Below are positions 55,646 to 64,000 of a stretch of DNA of 64,000 nucleotides, one piece after another. This DNA comes from Mesorhizobium hawassense. GTDB taxonomy: Bacteria > Pseudomonadota > Alphaproteobacteria > Rhizobiales > Rhizobiaceae. Made by a program: the position numbers and the translations under genes. How positions within the stretch are numbered: the stretch's first letter is position 1; each line of letters begins with the position of its first letter. The stretch covers positions 310,001 through 374,000 of the forward strand of contig NZ_QMBP01000003.1 in NCBI RefSeq assembly GCF_003289945.1. Direction: 5' to 3'. The notes below the pieces were generated by a model. That model was not told the origin of the DNA. It saw only the letters and a list, made by a program, of their open reading frames with translations, and did not search any database.

Positions 55646-57730
55646 ATGGCCATGCATAAACTCGAACGTCTCCTGCGCCCGAAGTCGATCGCCGTGTTCG
55701 GCGGGGCGCAGGCCGCCGCCGTCGTGGCGCAATCGATCAAGATGGGCTTTGCCGGCGAAATCTGGCCGGTGCATCCGACCAAGGACGAGGTCGCCGGACG
55801 CAAGGCCTACCGCTCCGTCGCCGATCTTCCGGGCGCGCCGGACGCCGCCTTTGTCGGCGTCAACCGGCACCTCAGCATCGAGGTGGTCAAGGCGCTGGCC
55901 GAGCGCGGCGCGGGCGGCGCCGTCTGCTTCGCGGCGGGCTTCCTCGAGACCGAGGCCTATGACGAGGACGGCGAGCGGCTGCAGGCGGAGCTCGTCACTG
56001 CTGCCGGCGAGATGCCGATCATCGGTCCGAACTGCTACGGCCTGATCAACTATGCCGACGGCGCGCTGTTGTGGCCCGACCAGCACGGCGGCATCCGGCT
56101 ACCCGAGGGCGGCAAGGGCGTGGCCATCATCACCCAGTCGTCCAACATCGCGATCAACATGACGATGCAGAAGCGCGGCCTGCCCATCGCCTTCTTGATG
56201 ACGGCCGGCAACCAGGCGCAGACCGGCCTGTCCGAAATGGCGCTCGGCCTGATCGAGGACGAACGCGTCACCTCGCTCGGCATGCATATCGAAGCGTTCG
56301 ACTCGGTCGCCGGCTTCGAGCGGCTGGCGGCGCGAGCGCGCGAACTGAGGAAGCCGATCATCGCCATGAAGGTCGGTCGCTCGGAGCAGGCGCGGCAGGC
56401 GACGGTCTCGCATACGGCCTCACTCGCCGGCTCGGACGCCGCCTCCGGCGCTTTCCTCAAACGTCTCGGCATCGCGCGCGTCGATTCCATACCCGCCTTC
56501 ATCGAGGCGCTGAAGCTGCTGCACATCACCGGACCGCTGCCCGGCTACAAGCTTTCGTCGATGAGCTGCTCGGGCGGCGAGGCTTCGGTGATGGCCGACA
56601 GCGCCGAAGGGCGCTGGGTGCATTTCCCGACGCTGACCGACCAGCATCGCGCCCATGTCAAATCGACGCTCGGACCGCTGGTCGCGGTCGCCAATCCGCT
56701 CGACTACCACACCTTCATCTGGAACAACGAGCCGGCGATGACGGCCACCTTCACCGCCATGGTGTCGGGTGGCTTCGACCTCAACATGCTGGTGCTCGAC
56801 TTCCCGCGTCCCGACCGCTGCTCGGACGTCGACTGGTGGGCGACGCTGCGCGCCTTCGAGGCGGCGCTGAAGACCAACAAGGCGCAGGGCGCGATCGTCT
56901 CCTCGCTGCCGGAAAACCTGCCCGAGGAATACACCGCCGGCCTGATGGCGCGCGGCATGGTGCCCCTGTTCGGTATTTCCGAAGCCATGGACGCCGCCGG
57001 AGCCGCAGCCTTCATCGGTTGGGCCTGGGCTGAACCGCAGGCGCAGCCGGTCGACACCACGGCGGCGGGAGCGTCGGAAGCCAAGCGCGTGACGCCGGAC
57101 GAGGCCGAAGCCAAGGACAGGCTGATCAAGGCCGGGCTGCCGGTGCCGAAAGGCGAACGCGGCTCCAACGCGGTCGAGGCAGTGATCTCGTCCATGACGC
57201 TGGGTTTCCCGGTGGCACTGAAGGCGCTCGGTGTGACGCACAAGTCGGAAGTCGGCGCCGTCAGGCTGAACCTAAAGGACGCCGAATCCGTCAGCGCCGC
57301 CGCACATGACCTTCTGCCGCTCGGCACCGGGCTTTATGCCGAGCGCATGGTGCGCGACGGCGTCGCCGAGCTGATCGTCGGCTTCACCCGCGATCCGATG
57401 TTCGGCGTGGTGATGACGCTCGGCACCGGCGGCGTGCTGGTCGAGCTTTTGCGCGACAGCGTCACCCTGATGCTGCCGGCAACGCGCGACGACATCGAGG
57501 CGGCATTGCGTGGGCTCAAGCTCTATCCGCTGCTCGAAGGCTATCGAGGCCGGCCGAAGGCCGATGTCGCTGCCGCCATCGATGCCATCGCAGGCATTGC
57601 CGACTTCGTGCAGAAGAACGAAGGCGAGATCGAGGAGCTCGACATCAACCCGCTGATCGTCTGCGCCCAGGGCAAGGGCGCGTGGATCGCGGATGCCCTG
57701 CTGGTGCTTGGAGAAAAGAAGAATGGCTGA
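55646..57730 (+). CDS. ADP-forming acyl-CoA ligase, probable carnitine/gamma-butyrobetaine-CoA ligase
   Basis: A 694-residue acyl-CoA synthetase of the NDP-forming class, which makes acyl-CoA with ATP giving ADP and phosphate. It begins with a CoA-binding domain (LERLLRPKSIAVFGGAQAAA). A succinyl-CoA-ligase-like domain follows with the likely phosphohistidine in TVSHTASLAGSDAA, and a C-terminal ATP-grasp domain holds LGFPVALKALGVTHKSEVGA and VMTLGTGGVLVELL. It replaces the AMP-forming CaiC ligase of enteric bacteria. It overlaps the caiD-like gene by 8 bases. Substrate assignment rests on context. Confidence 0.87.
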   Translation: MAMHKLERLLRPKSIAVFGGAQAAAVVAQSIKMGFAGEIWPVHPTKDEVAGRKAYRSVADLPGAPDAAFVGVNRHLSIEVVKALAERGAGGAVCFAAGFLETEAYDEDGERLQAELVTAAGEMPIIGPNCYGLINYADGALLWPDQHGGIRLPEGGKGVAIITQSSNIAINMTMQKRGLPIAFLMTAGNQAQTGLSEMALGLIEDERVTSLGMHIEAFDSVAGFERLAARARELRKPIIAMKVGRSEQARQATVSHTASLAGSDAASGAFLKRLGIARVDSIPAFIEALKLLHITGPLPGYKLSSMSCSGGEASVMADSAEGRWVHFPTLTDQHRAHVKSTLGPLVAVANPLDYHTFIWNNEPAMTATFTAMVSGGFDLNMLVLDFPRPDRCSDVDWWATLRAFEAALKTNKAQGAIVSSLPENLPEEYTAGLMARGMVPLFGISEAMDAAGAAAFIGWAWAEPQAQPVDTTAAGASEAKRVTPDEAEAKDRLIKAGLPVPKGERGSNAVEAVISSMTLGFPVALKALGVTHKSEVGAVRLNLKDAESVSAAAHDLLPLGTGLYAERMVRDGVAELIVGFTRDPMFGVVMTLGTGGVLVELLRDSVTLMLPATRDDIEAALRGLKLYPLLEGYRGRPKADVAAAIDAIAGIADFVQKNEGEIEELDINPLIVCAQGKGAWIADALLVLGEKKNG

Positions 57731-58505
57731 CGTCATCACCACCCGCCGCGAGGGCGCTATCCTCGAGGTCACGCTCGACCGGCCGAAGGCCAATGCCATC
57801 GACCTGAAGACGTCGCGGCTGATGGGTGAGACCTTCAAGGCGTTCCGCGACGATCCTGAGCTGCGCGTCGCCATCGTCAAGACGGCCGGCGACAAGTTCT
57901 TCAGCGCCGGCTGGGACCTGAAGGCGGCGGCCGCCGGCGACGCGGTCGACGGCGACTATGGCGTCGGCGGCTTTGCCGGGCTGCAGGAATTGCGCGACCT
58001 CAACAAGCCGGTGATCGCCTGCGTCAACGGCATGGCGGTGGGCGGCGGCTTCGAGCTGGCGCTGTCCTGCGACTTGATCTACGCCTCGGACCATTCCTCC
58101 TTCGCGCTTCCGGAGATCCGCGCCGGCACGCTGGCCGACGCCGCGACCATCAAGCTGCCGAAGCGCATTCCCTATCATATCGCCATGGACCTCCTGTTCA
58201 CCGGCCGCTGGATGGATGTCGCCGAGGCGCATCGCTGGGGCCTAGTCAACGAGGTGCTGCCCAAGGACAAGCTCGAGGAGCGCGTCTGGGAGATCGCGCG
58301 GCTTCTGGCCAGCGGCCCGCCGCTGGTCTTCGCGTCGATCAAGGAAACGGCGCGGGTGGCCGAGGCGCTGACCTTCCAGGAGGCGATGAACAAGGTGACG
58401 CGCAGGCAGTTGCCAACGGTGGATGTTCTCTATGGGTCGGAAGACAATATGGAAGGGTTCCGGGCGTTCGCGGAGAAGCGCGACCCGGTGTGGAAGGGGA
58501 AGTGA
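57723..58505 (+). CDS. caiD: Carnitinyl-CoA dehydratase (CaiD-type crotonase)
   Basis: A 260-residue crotonase that should interconvert crotonobetainyl-CoA and L-carnitinyl-CoA. Several stretches are the same as I recall from E. coli CaiD: KFFSAGWDLKAAA, GGFELAL, SFALPE and the very C-terminus FAEKRDPVWKG. The oxyanion-hole block is NGMAVGGGFELALSCD. The ATG at 57723 lies inside the ligase gene, giving an 8-base overlap. With the acyl-CoA dehydrogenase and the ligase it links gamma-butyrobetaine or crotonobetaine to carnitine. Confidence 0.92.
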   Translation: MADVITTRREGAILEVTLDRPKANAIDLKTSRLMGETFKAFRDDPELRVAIVKTAGDKFFSAGWDLKAAAAGDAVDGDYGVGGFAGLQELRDLNKPVIACVNGMAVGGGFELALSCDLIYASDHSSFALPEIRAGTLADAATIKLPKRIPYHIAMDLLFTGRWMDVAEAHRWGLVNEVLPKDKLEERVWEIARLLASGPPLVFASIKETARVAEALTFQEAMNKVTRRQLPTVDVLYGSEDNMEGFRAFAEKRDPVWKGK

Positions 58506-58550
58506 CCCCGCGGAGATGACAGAGCCATCCCCGAAAATTGGTCATCCAGC

Positions 58551-59492
58551 ATGACCGACTACAAAACCCTGATCGATGCCGAAACCTGGGCCTTCATAGA
58601 GAAGACCAACTCCTACTATCCGCCTGATACGATCGACTACACGATCGAAGAGCAGCGCGCGATCTACGATCGGATGTGCCGCGAATTCTTTGCCGGCTAT
58701 CCGCAAGCGGTGACGGCGGAAACCATCGCCATCACCTCCCCCACCAACAGCATCCCGATCCGCATCTACCGCAACGGCGCCCCGAACAAGGCCGCGATGG
58801 TGCTCTACATTCATGGCGGCGGCTTCATCCTCGGCGGCCTGGACAGCCATGACGATGTCTGCGCCGAGCTTTGCGCCCGCACCGGCCACGAGGTGGTCTC
58901 GGTCGACTACCGGCTGGCGCCGGAGCATCTGCATCCGGCGGCCTTCGACGATGCCATGAACGCCTTCGAATGGGCCGCCAGGACCTATGACCGCCCCGTA
59001 CTGCTTTGCGGCGACAGCGCCGGCGGCAATCTCTGCGCCGCGGTAGCGCATGCGACCCGCGGCCATGTGAAGAAGCCGATCGGCCAGGTACTGATCTATC
59101 CCGGCCTCGGCGGCGACCGCTCGCGCGGCTCCTACGTGACCCATGCGGAGGCGCCGATGCTGACCGTGCGCGACCTCGAATTCTACAAGCATATCCGCAC
59201 CGGCGGCGTGGACCGGACCGGCGACATCACGCTCTATCCGCTGGCAGACGCCGATTTCGCCAATTTGCCGCCGACCGTGCTGATTACCGCCGAATGCGAC
59301 CCGCTGTCGTCCGACGGCGAGGCCTATCGCGACCGGATCCTCACGGCCGGCGGGCGGGCATATTGGTTCGAGGAGCCGGGACTGGTGCACGGTTATCTCA
59401 GGGCCCGGCACATGGTCGGCCGGGCGCGGTCGAGCTTCACCCGCATCGTCGAAGCGGTTTCGGTCCTAGGCCGCTCCGACTGGATTTGGTAA
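58551..59492 (+). CDS. Alpha/beta hydrolase of the hormone-sensitive-lipase type
   Basis: A 313-residue family IV esterase. The oxyanion motif is HGGGF at residues 88-92. The nucleophile is Ser156 in GDSAGGN, and the acid and base are Asp250 (TAECDPLSSDG) and His280 (GLVHGY). The N-terminus (MTDYKTLIDAETWAFIEKTN) is typical of acetyl-hydrolase-type members. It starts 45 bases after caiD. It could remove acyl groups from acylcarnitines to feed the cluster, but that is speculation from position. Confidence 0.87.
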   Translation: MTDYKTLIDAETWAFIEKTNSYYPPDTIDYTIEEQRAIYDRMCREFFAGYPQAVTAETIAITSPTNSIPIRIYRNGAPNKAAMVLYIHGGGFILGGLDSHDDVCAELCARTGHEVVSVDYRLAPEHLHPAAFDDAMNAFEWAARTYDRPVLLCGDSAGGNLCAAVAHATRGHVKKPIGQVLIYPGLGGDRSRGSYVTHAEAPMLTVRDLEFYKHIRTGGVDRTGDITLYPLADADFANLPPTVLITAECDPLSSDGEAYRDRILTAGGRAYWFEEPGLVHGYLRARHMVGRARSSFTRIVEAVSVLGRSDWIW

Positions 59493-59856
59493 CGCCTCAC
59501 GGCTAGGGCGCTTTTCGCTCCGCTATCCTCCCATGAACCTTTCCACGCCGGCCAGCGACTGATGGCCAGGCGCCGCAATGGTGCGGCCCCGGAAAGGGAA
59601 AGCCGCCATGACCAGAAACCCAGAGACTCCACGGTCTCCGGGAACGACGGGAGTCCAGCGCGATCACCGCCTTCGGGAAGGGGTCGACGCGCTGGGCTTT
59701 CGGCTCGTTCCGTTGACCCTGCCCAGGAGCAGGCGTATCGTCACGCAGACGAAAGCAGACAATTCGATCGGGGAAGAACGTGCCGCAACGCCGCGCCTTG
59801 CCCTGGTTGGCGCGGCAGGAACGGACGTTACTCCCAGCGGCTTCGGGGGGAGTTCA
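59493..59856. other. Intergenic region before the exported-protein pair
   Basis: The 364 bases between the esterase gene and the first exported-protein gene are open in the frame of the latter from an ATG at 59578. The translation there lacks family features and precedes an ideal ribosome site and signal peptide at 59857. I take it as untranslated leader and promoter DNA and see no other gene in it. Confidence 0.5.
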
Positions 59857-61818
59857 ATGTCTGGCGCTCACGGCTCGCTCGTGCGTTCTCATCGTGGCCG
59901 TTTGCGCCGCGCAATCACCACAAGCAGCGGGATCCTAGCCCTGGCGCTGTCCGCCGGCCTCTGGCTCGGCGGCGTGGCGAAGGCGCAGGAAACCCAGATC
60001 ATCTATCCCGGCTCGATGGCGGTCACCGGCTTCCCCGGCACCGTCATTCCTGGTTTTGACGAAGGCTTGCCGCCCGGCGTCGATCCGGTCGACGAAACCT
60101 TCATCGATACCTCGCGCGCTTCCTTGCGCATTTTCGACGTCTCGCATCTCGGCGGCCCGGCCTCGGGCCAACTGGTCAACACACCACCGCCCTTCGAGGT
60201 GAGCGCCGAGCAGATCGGCGAGGTATTCGGCCTGACCTATGACGACGGCGTGCGCGATGGCCTGCCGTCGGGCATTCCCAACCTTTATGCCGCCGCGACC
60301 TCGCTGCACGGCGTCGAGATCGTCACGCCGGACGCCGACAGCGACGGACGTGCGGAGCGACAGCGCCGCGGCACCGCCGGCGCCATTTTCATGGACGGCC
60401 AGTTCGGCACCGAGAATGGCGGCGGTCCCGGCACGATCTGGAAGATCGACGGCATCACCGGCGCCGTCTCGAAATTCGCCGACATCGACACCAATAGCGG
60501 GCCGGGCATCGGCAACCTCGCCTTCGACCCGATCCACCGTGAATTCTTCGCCTCCGATCTCGACACGGGCCTGATCCACCGCATCGACGCCACCGGCCAT
60601 CTGGTCGACACGTTCGACCATGGCGTTGCCGGGCGTCCGGCGCATGGGCTCGCCCCGGTCGCCGACGACGGCGCCGTCATGGACATCCAGGGCGCCGCCT
60701 TCGACACCGAAGACCCCGAGACCTGGGGCTACACGCAGGATGAGCGCCGTGTCTGGGCGGTCTCCTATCATGGCGGCCGGCTCTATTATTCGGTCGGCGA
60801 AAAATCCGAGATCTGGTCGGTCGGCATTGCGCGCGACGGCACTTTCGCCGGCGACCCGCGCTGGGAGCTGACGGTCAAGGCCGACAAGGATTATGCCGTC
60901 ACCGATATCGCCTTCGACAATAAGGGCTTCATGTATCTCGCCCAGCGCGGCCCGGTCGAAAACCGTTACGATTACAGCCGCTTCGCCGATTCCGGCAAAG
61001 GCGAGCTGATCCGCTACTGGCGCGAGGACCCGGATGATCCGGCGACGGAGTCCGTCTGGGTCGAGGTGCCGCAGGAATATGCGGTCGGTTTCCCGCAAGG
61101 CAACCGCCAGTCGGCCGGCGGCGTAGACCTGCAATATGGCTATGACGCAGAGGGCAATCTCGATACCTCGGTCTGTACCGACACCGTTGTCAACACCGGC
61201 GACAAGCTGCGCGACAATCCAGAACTTGCCGAGAAGCTCGCCGCCGGCGGGCCGCTCGCCGTGCATGGCGTGCAGCTGACGCCGAGCGCGCTGGTCAAGC
61301 CGGCCAACGTGCCGCCTTTCGGCTCCTGGTTCGTCGATTTCGACGGCTATTTCGAAGACCCCGAGGTCGAAGGCCATGTCGGCGACGTCAGGGTCTGGCG
61401 CCCCTGCGAGGGCCGCGCCGGCTATTATGAGGAAATCCCCGGCGGCTACCTGCCTCCCTTCTACCCGCCGGACTTCCCACCGCCCGGCAACCTGCCGCCC
61501 TGCGTGGATGTCGAGGACGTGCACTACTACTGCACCCCGCGCGGACTGCAGGCCGATCTCTATCTCCATGACCATGCCGGCTTCGGCGGCGATTCGATCA
61601 AGGCGCAATCCAGGACGCCCGGCGTCGGGGTGACAACCCCCATGTCGCATGTCCCGGGCAAGCCCTACACGATCGACATCACCGGCCACTATCCTGGCGA
61701 CACCGTCAATGTCGGGCTCTGCTTCTACCGCAAGTCCGACCAGGACAAGGGTGGCTACTACCCTTGCTGCAAGATGACGCTGCCGCTCAGAACGCCAGCC
61801 GTCAGCTGCGAACGTTGA
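59857..61818 (+). CDS. Exported protein with beta-propeller-like region (653 aa)
   Basis: A 653-residue exported protein of unknown function. A basic N-terminus and hydrophobic core (SGILALALSAGLWLGGVAKA) form a signal peptide ending at AQE. The central part (about residues 60-400) has repeated strand-like blocks such as GTIWKIDGITGAVSKFADID and FASDLDTGLIHRIDATGHLV, which resemble NHL/SMP-30 propeller blades. The last 150 residues are Pro-rich, then Cys-containing, ending in a small domain (GKPYTIDITGHYPGDTVNVG). The ATG at 59857 has the site GGGGGGAGTTCA. It is followed 11 bases later by another exported protein, so the two may work together. Confidence 0.75.
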   Translation: MSGAHGSLVRSHRGRLRRAITTSSGILALALSAGLWLGGVAKAQETQIIYPGSMAVTGFPGTVIPGFDEGLPPGVDPVDETFIDTSRASLRIFDVSHLGGPASGQLVNTPPPFEVSAEQIGEVFGLTYDDGVRDGLPSGIPNLYAAATSLHGVEIVTPDADSDGRAERQRRGTAGAIFMDGQFGTENGGGPGTIWKIDGITGAVSKFADIDTNSGPGIGNLAFDPIHREFFASDLDTGLIHRIDATGHLVDTFDHGVAGRPAHGLAPVADDGAVMDIQGAAFDTEDPETWGYTQDERRVWAVSYHGGRLYYSVGEKSEIWSVGIARDGTFAGDPRWELTVKADKDYAVTDIAFDNKGFMYLAQRGPVENRYDYSRFADSGKGELIRYWREDPDDPATESVWVEVPQEYAVGFPQGNRQSAGGVDLQYGYDAEGNLDTSVCTDTVVNTGDKLRDNPELAEKLAAGGPLAVHGVQLTPSALVKPANVPPFGSWFVDFDGYFEDPEVEGHVGDVRVWRPCEGRAGYYEEIPGGYLPPFYPPDFPPPGNLPPCVDVEDVHYYCTPRGLQADLYLHDHAGFGGDSIKAQSRTPGVGVTTPMSHVPGKPYTIDITGHYPGDTVNVGLCFYRKSDQDKGGYYPCCKMTLPLRTPAVSCER

Positions 61819-61829
61819 GGGAGGGACGG

Positions 61830-64000
61830 ATGAACAATCCCGCCCTTTCCCGGTTCGTCGCAAGCAACCCGAACACCGTCATGGAGACGATCATGAAACC
61901 CCTGTCATACGCCAGGCGCGGCGCGCGCTGGCTGATGGCGGCCGGTATCGCGGTCGCCATGCTGCCGGCCTTGCCGGCGCTTGCCGAAGACCTTGCTCCC
62001 GCCGGCCAGCTCGAAGCGGTCGGTCCCGAGCCCAGGCTCGACCTGGACAACCCGCGCATCGTCAATCCGGAGCCGGGCCGCATCGTGCCCTTCTTCACCA
62101 AGATGGGCGGCCAGCGCGGCTGCGACTACGTCTATTACACCTTGAATTTCGGCCTGCGCGGCAATGCGCAGGCCTTTGCCAACCCGGCCTTGGCCAATGC
62201 CTTGAAGAACGCCAGGATCGATTTCAAGGACCAGCTTGCGCATGGCCTGCAGATCGTCAGCGTGCATGTGTCGGGTGACGGCACGGATGCCGGCGGCGGG
62301 CCTCTGCCCGGCGCCGCGATCAGCAGCTCGGCCGATCCCAACGATACGTCGACGGTCTCCGATTTCCGGATTTCCGCCGACGATCTCGACGGCTCCGGCG
62401 CGCCGAACGAACGCGTCATCACCTTCCGGATCCTGGCCAAGATCGACCAGGCGGCGTTTCCGGCGCCGGCCAATGTCGACAACCAGGGCCAGATCAAGGT
62501 GTCGATGGGCGGCGGCCCGGGGACCATCATCCCGTCGCAGGATCCGGGCAAGCCGGATGACGGCGACTTCCTCACCGGCGCCAAGACGACGGTGCGCATC
62601 GACGTCACCAAGTGCAATCCGCCGCCACCTCCCGGCAAGGAATGCTTCAAGGTCGAGCACGGCACGGTCGACTGTGTGCCCGGCGGCGGCGCCTTCATCT
62701 ACCACATGCCGGTCGGCCCCGAGATGGGCGGCAAATGGGTGCAGGTGTCGACGACGACGCCCGGCATCACCATCGTTCCCGACACGCAGAAGGTGCCGGT
62801 CGGCGGCGGCGTGCTGAACTGGAAGATCATCGGCGCCTCGCCCGGCGAGGCCATCCACCTCATCGTCACCGGCATCGAGACCTATGCCGGGCCGAAGGAA
62901 GGCTGGGGGCTCTGTTGCACGCAGGTCATCGACATCGTCATCCCGCGTGACCTCAGATGCCCGCCGAAGGACAAGGAACCGGATCTCAAGGTGGAGAAGC
63001 ATGCCGACGTGCCGCGCTGCACGATGGCCGGCGGCTGCGACTTCACCATCACCGTCACCAATGTCGGCGACGCGCCCTATAACGGTAAGATCGTGCTCGA
63101 CGAGTTGACGTTGCCGGCAGGCTCCGTGCTGACCTCCGGACCGAATGCGCCCTGGGTCTGCGTCCCCGGCACGACGCCGATGACCTGCACCTATCCGCCG
63201 ACCACGCTCAACCCGGGCGCTTCCGTCGACCTCAAGCTCGGCTTCAGGCCGGCTGGCGGATGGCAGGGCAGCGCGCTGCGCAACTGCGCCGCCTATGACT
63301 ACCAGGCCAGCGGCAAGCCGCTGTTCGGCAGTCAGCAGAACGACCGCGGTTGCGCCTCGATCCCGATCTGCCGGCGTGGCGATCGCGATCCGCAGTGCCA
63401 GCCTCCGGTCGAGAAGAAGGTCGACCTGATCCTGAAGAAGCGCGCCCGCATCCCGGTCTGCACGGCCGACGGCGTCTGCACCTTCGTGATCGACATCATC
63501 AACAACGGCACCAACATCTATAACGGGCCGCTGACGGTGATCGACAACTACCCCGGCGGCGCGCCGACCTCGTCGACCTTCGGGCCGAGCCCGCCCTGGA
63601 CCTGCGGACCGAACGGCCCCGGCCAGTTCCGCTGCGACAATGCCGGCACCTCGCTGCCTCCGGGCGCCTCGACGCCGATCGTGGTCAAGGCGGTGATGCC
63701 GGCCAACTACCGGCCGGACACGGTCGAGAACTGCGCCGAGGTGAAGGCCATTCCCGGCGAGGTCGACCTCGCCAACAACAAGGCCTGCGCGACCGAGCGC
63801 ATCCGCCATCCGAATGGCGGCCAGCCCGGCCTGCGCATCACCAAGACGTGCGACGGTTCGCTCGCCGGTGCTGCCACGGTTTCCTGCCGCATCACCGTCA
63901 GCAATGCCGGCACTGCCGCCCCCACCGGTCCGGTGCGGGTCAGCGATGCCGCGGCCCTGGTGTCGGGCGGAGCACCTGTCCAGATCCAGACCGTCACCCC
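61830..64000 (+). CDS. Exported DUF11-like repeat protein, 3' end beyond the window
   Basis: The frame opening at the ATG at 61830 (site GAGGGAGGGACGG) runs to the window end without a stop, more than 720 codons. An N-terminal hydrophobic segment (LMAAGIAVAMLPALPALAED) is the export signal. After a first domain of about 330 residues come three DUF11-like repeats, starting near 62980, 63420 and 63830. The first two share a Cys pair and core of the form CT..G.C.F.I...N.G...YNG. Such proteins are usually cell-surface or secreted. An alternative start is 61893. The C-terminus, and thus any anchor, is not visible. Confidence 0.8.
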   Translation, partial: MNNPALSRFVASNPNTVMETIMKPLSYARRGARWLMAAGIAVAMLPALPALAEDLAPAGQLEAVGPEPRLDLDNPRIVNPEPGRIVPFFTKMGGQRGCDYVYYTLNFGLRGNAQAFANPALANALKNARIDFKDQLAHGLQIVSVHVSGDGTDAGGGPLPGAAISSSADPNDTSTVSDFRISADDLDGSGAPNERVITFRILAKIDQAAFPAPANVDNQGQIKVSMGGGPGTIIPSQDPGKPDDGDFLTGAKTTVRIDVTKCNPPPPPGKECFKVEHGTVDCVPGGGAFIYHMPVGPEMGGKWVQVSTTTPGITIVPDTQKVPVGGGVLNWKIIGASPGEAIHLIVTGIETYAGPKEGWGLCCTQVIDIVIPRDLRCPPKDKEPDLKVEKHADVPRCTMAGGCDFTITVTNVGDAPYNGKIVLDELTLPAGSVLTSGPNAPWVCVPGTTPMTCTYPPTTLNPGASVDLKLGFRPAGGWQGSALRNCAAYDYQASGKPLFGSQQNDRGCASIPICRRGDRDPQCQPPVEKKVDLILKKRARIPVCTADGVCTFVIDIINNGTNIYNGPLTVIDNYPGGAPTSSTFGPSPPWTCGPNGPGQFRCDNAGTSLPPGASTPIVVKAVMPANYRPDTVENCAEVKAIPGEVDLANNKACATERIRHPNGGQPGLRITKTCDGSLAGAATVSCRITVSNAGTAAPTGPVRVSDAAALVSGGAPVQIQTVT

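Noticed and set aside
59935-61863. 642-codon minus-strand open frame opposite the first exported protein
   Set aside because: Antisense shadow; the plus strand has a signal peptide and a strong ribosome site.
61905-63809. 634-codon minus-strand open frame at the right end
   Set aside because: It lies opposite a continuous plus-strand frame with an export signal and regular Cys-bearing repeats.

Overview
The window is high-GC, densely coded chromosomal DNA with alphaproteobacterial character. It most resembles Mesorhizobium or a close relative in the Rhizobiales. The main clues are two tandem small exported proteins of the DUF680 type (a family I know chiefly from Mesorhizobium), a complete agl alpha-glucoside operon of rhizobial type, several rhizobial palindromic intergenic repeats, and many catabolic ABC operons. 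I saw no rRNA or tRNA gene, CRISPR array or intact insertion sequence.

Left part (1-16.3 kb). A purine/ureide degradation block comes first: xanthine dehydrogenase small subunit (cut by the window edge) and hydroxyisourate hydrolase on the minus strand, diverging from a PuuE allantoinase-OHCU decarboxylase fusion, ureidoglycine aminohydrolase, ureidoglycolate lyase and a CDA-fold deaminase. Next come an orphan MqsA-like antitoxin, a CocE/NonD hydrolase, a dipeptide-type ABC transporter with a fused double ATPase, and a phosphodiesterase/alkaline phosphatase-like enzyme. An ECF sigma factor, anti-sigma factor and exported subtilase then form one overlapping operon, possibly a proteolytic signalling unit.

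Middle part (16.3-44.2 kb). An accessory-looking stretch holds a 56-codon membrane protein, an unknown protein, a cluster of short repeated motifs, and a FAD oxidoreductase gene lying between an intact LacI-type regulator and a decayed copy of that regulator's 3' end. The aglR / aglEFGAK operon for alpha-glucoside uptake and hydrolysis follows. Then come two DUF680-like genes and a tightly coupled six-gene cassette (PqqD-like, HprK-like kinase, three GT2 glycosyltransferases, PF14907-type nucleotidyltransferase). This cassette is the best candidate for a poorly described system. It is followed by a VapBC-like module, a reductase/molybdenum oxidoreductase pair, a DegP-type protease, an MBL hydrolase coupled to a PPi-type phosphofructokinase, an L,D-transpeptidase, a LysE exporter and an autotransporter gene broken by a single-base frameshift.

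Right part (44.2-64 kb). A TTC38-like TPR protein, xylulokinase and xylose isomerase (xylose to xylulose 5-phosphate), a small orphan protein and an LHPP-like phosphatase lead into a carnitine / gamma-butyrobetaine catabolic cluster. This has a GlxA/CdhR-type regulator diverging from a beta-keto acid cleavage enzyme, an HD-domain protein, L-carnitine dehydrogenase, an acyl-CoA dehydrogenase, an ADP-forming acyl-CoA ligase and a CaiD-type carnitinyl-CoA dehydratase. Together these could take gamma-butyrobetaine through crotonobetainyl-CoA and carnitine to betainyl-CoA and acetoacetate. An HSL-type esterase follows. The window ends in two exported proteins, the second with Cys-containing DUF11-like repeats and cut by the window edge.

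Start sites were chosen from visible Shine-Dalgarno sequences, overlaps and family N-termini. Functions are inferred from recognised motifs, without database searches.
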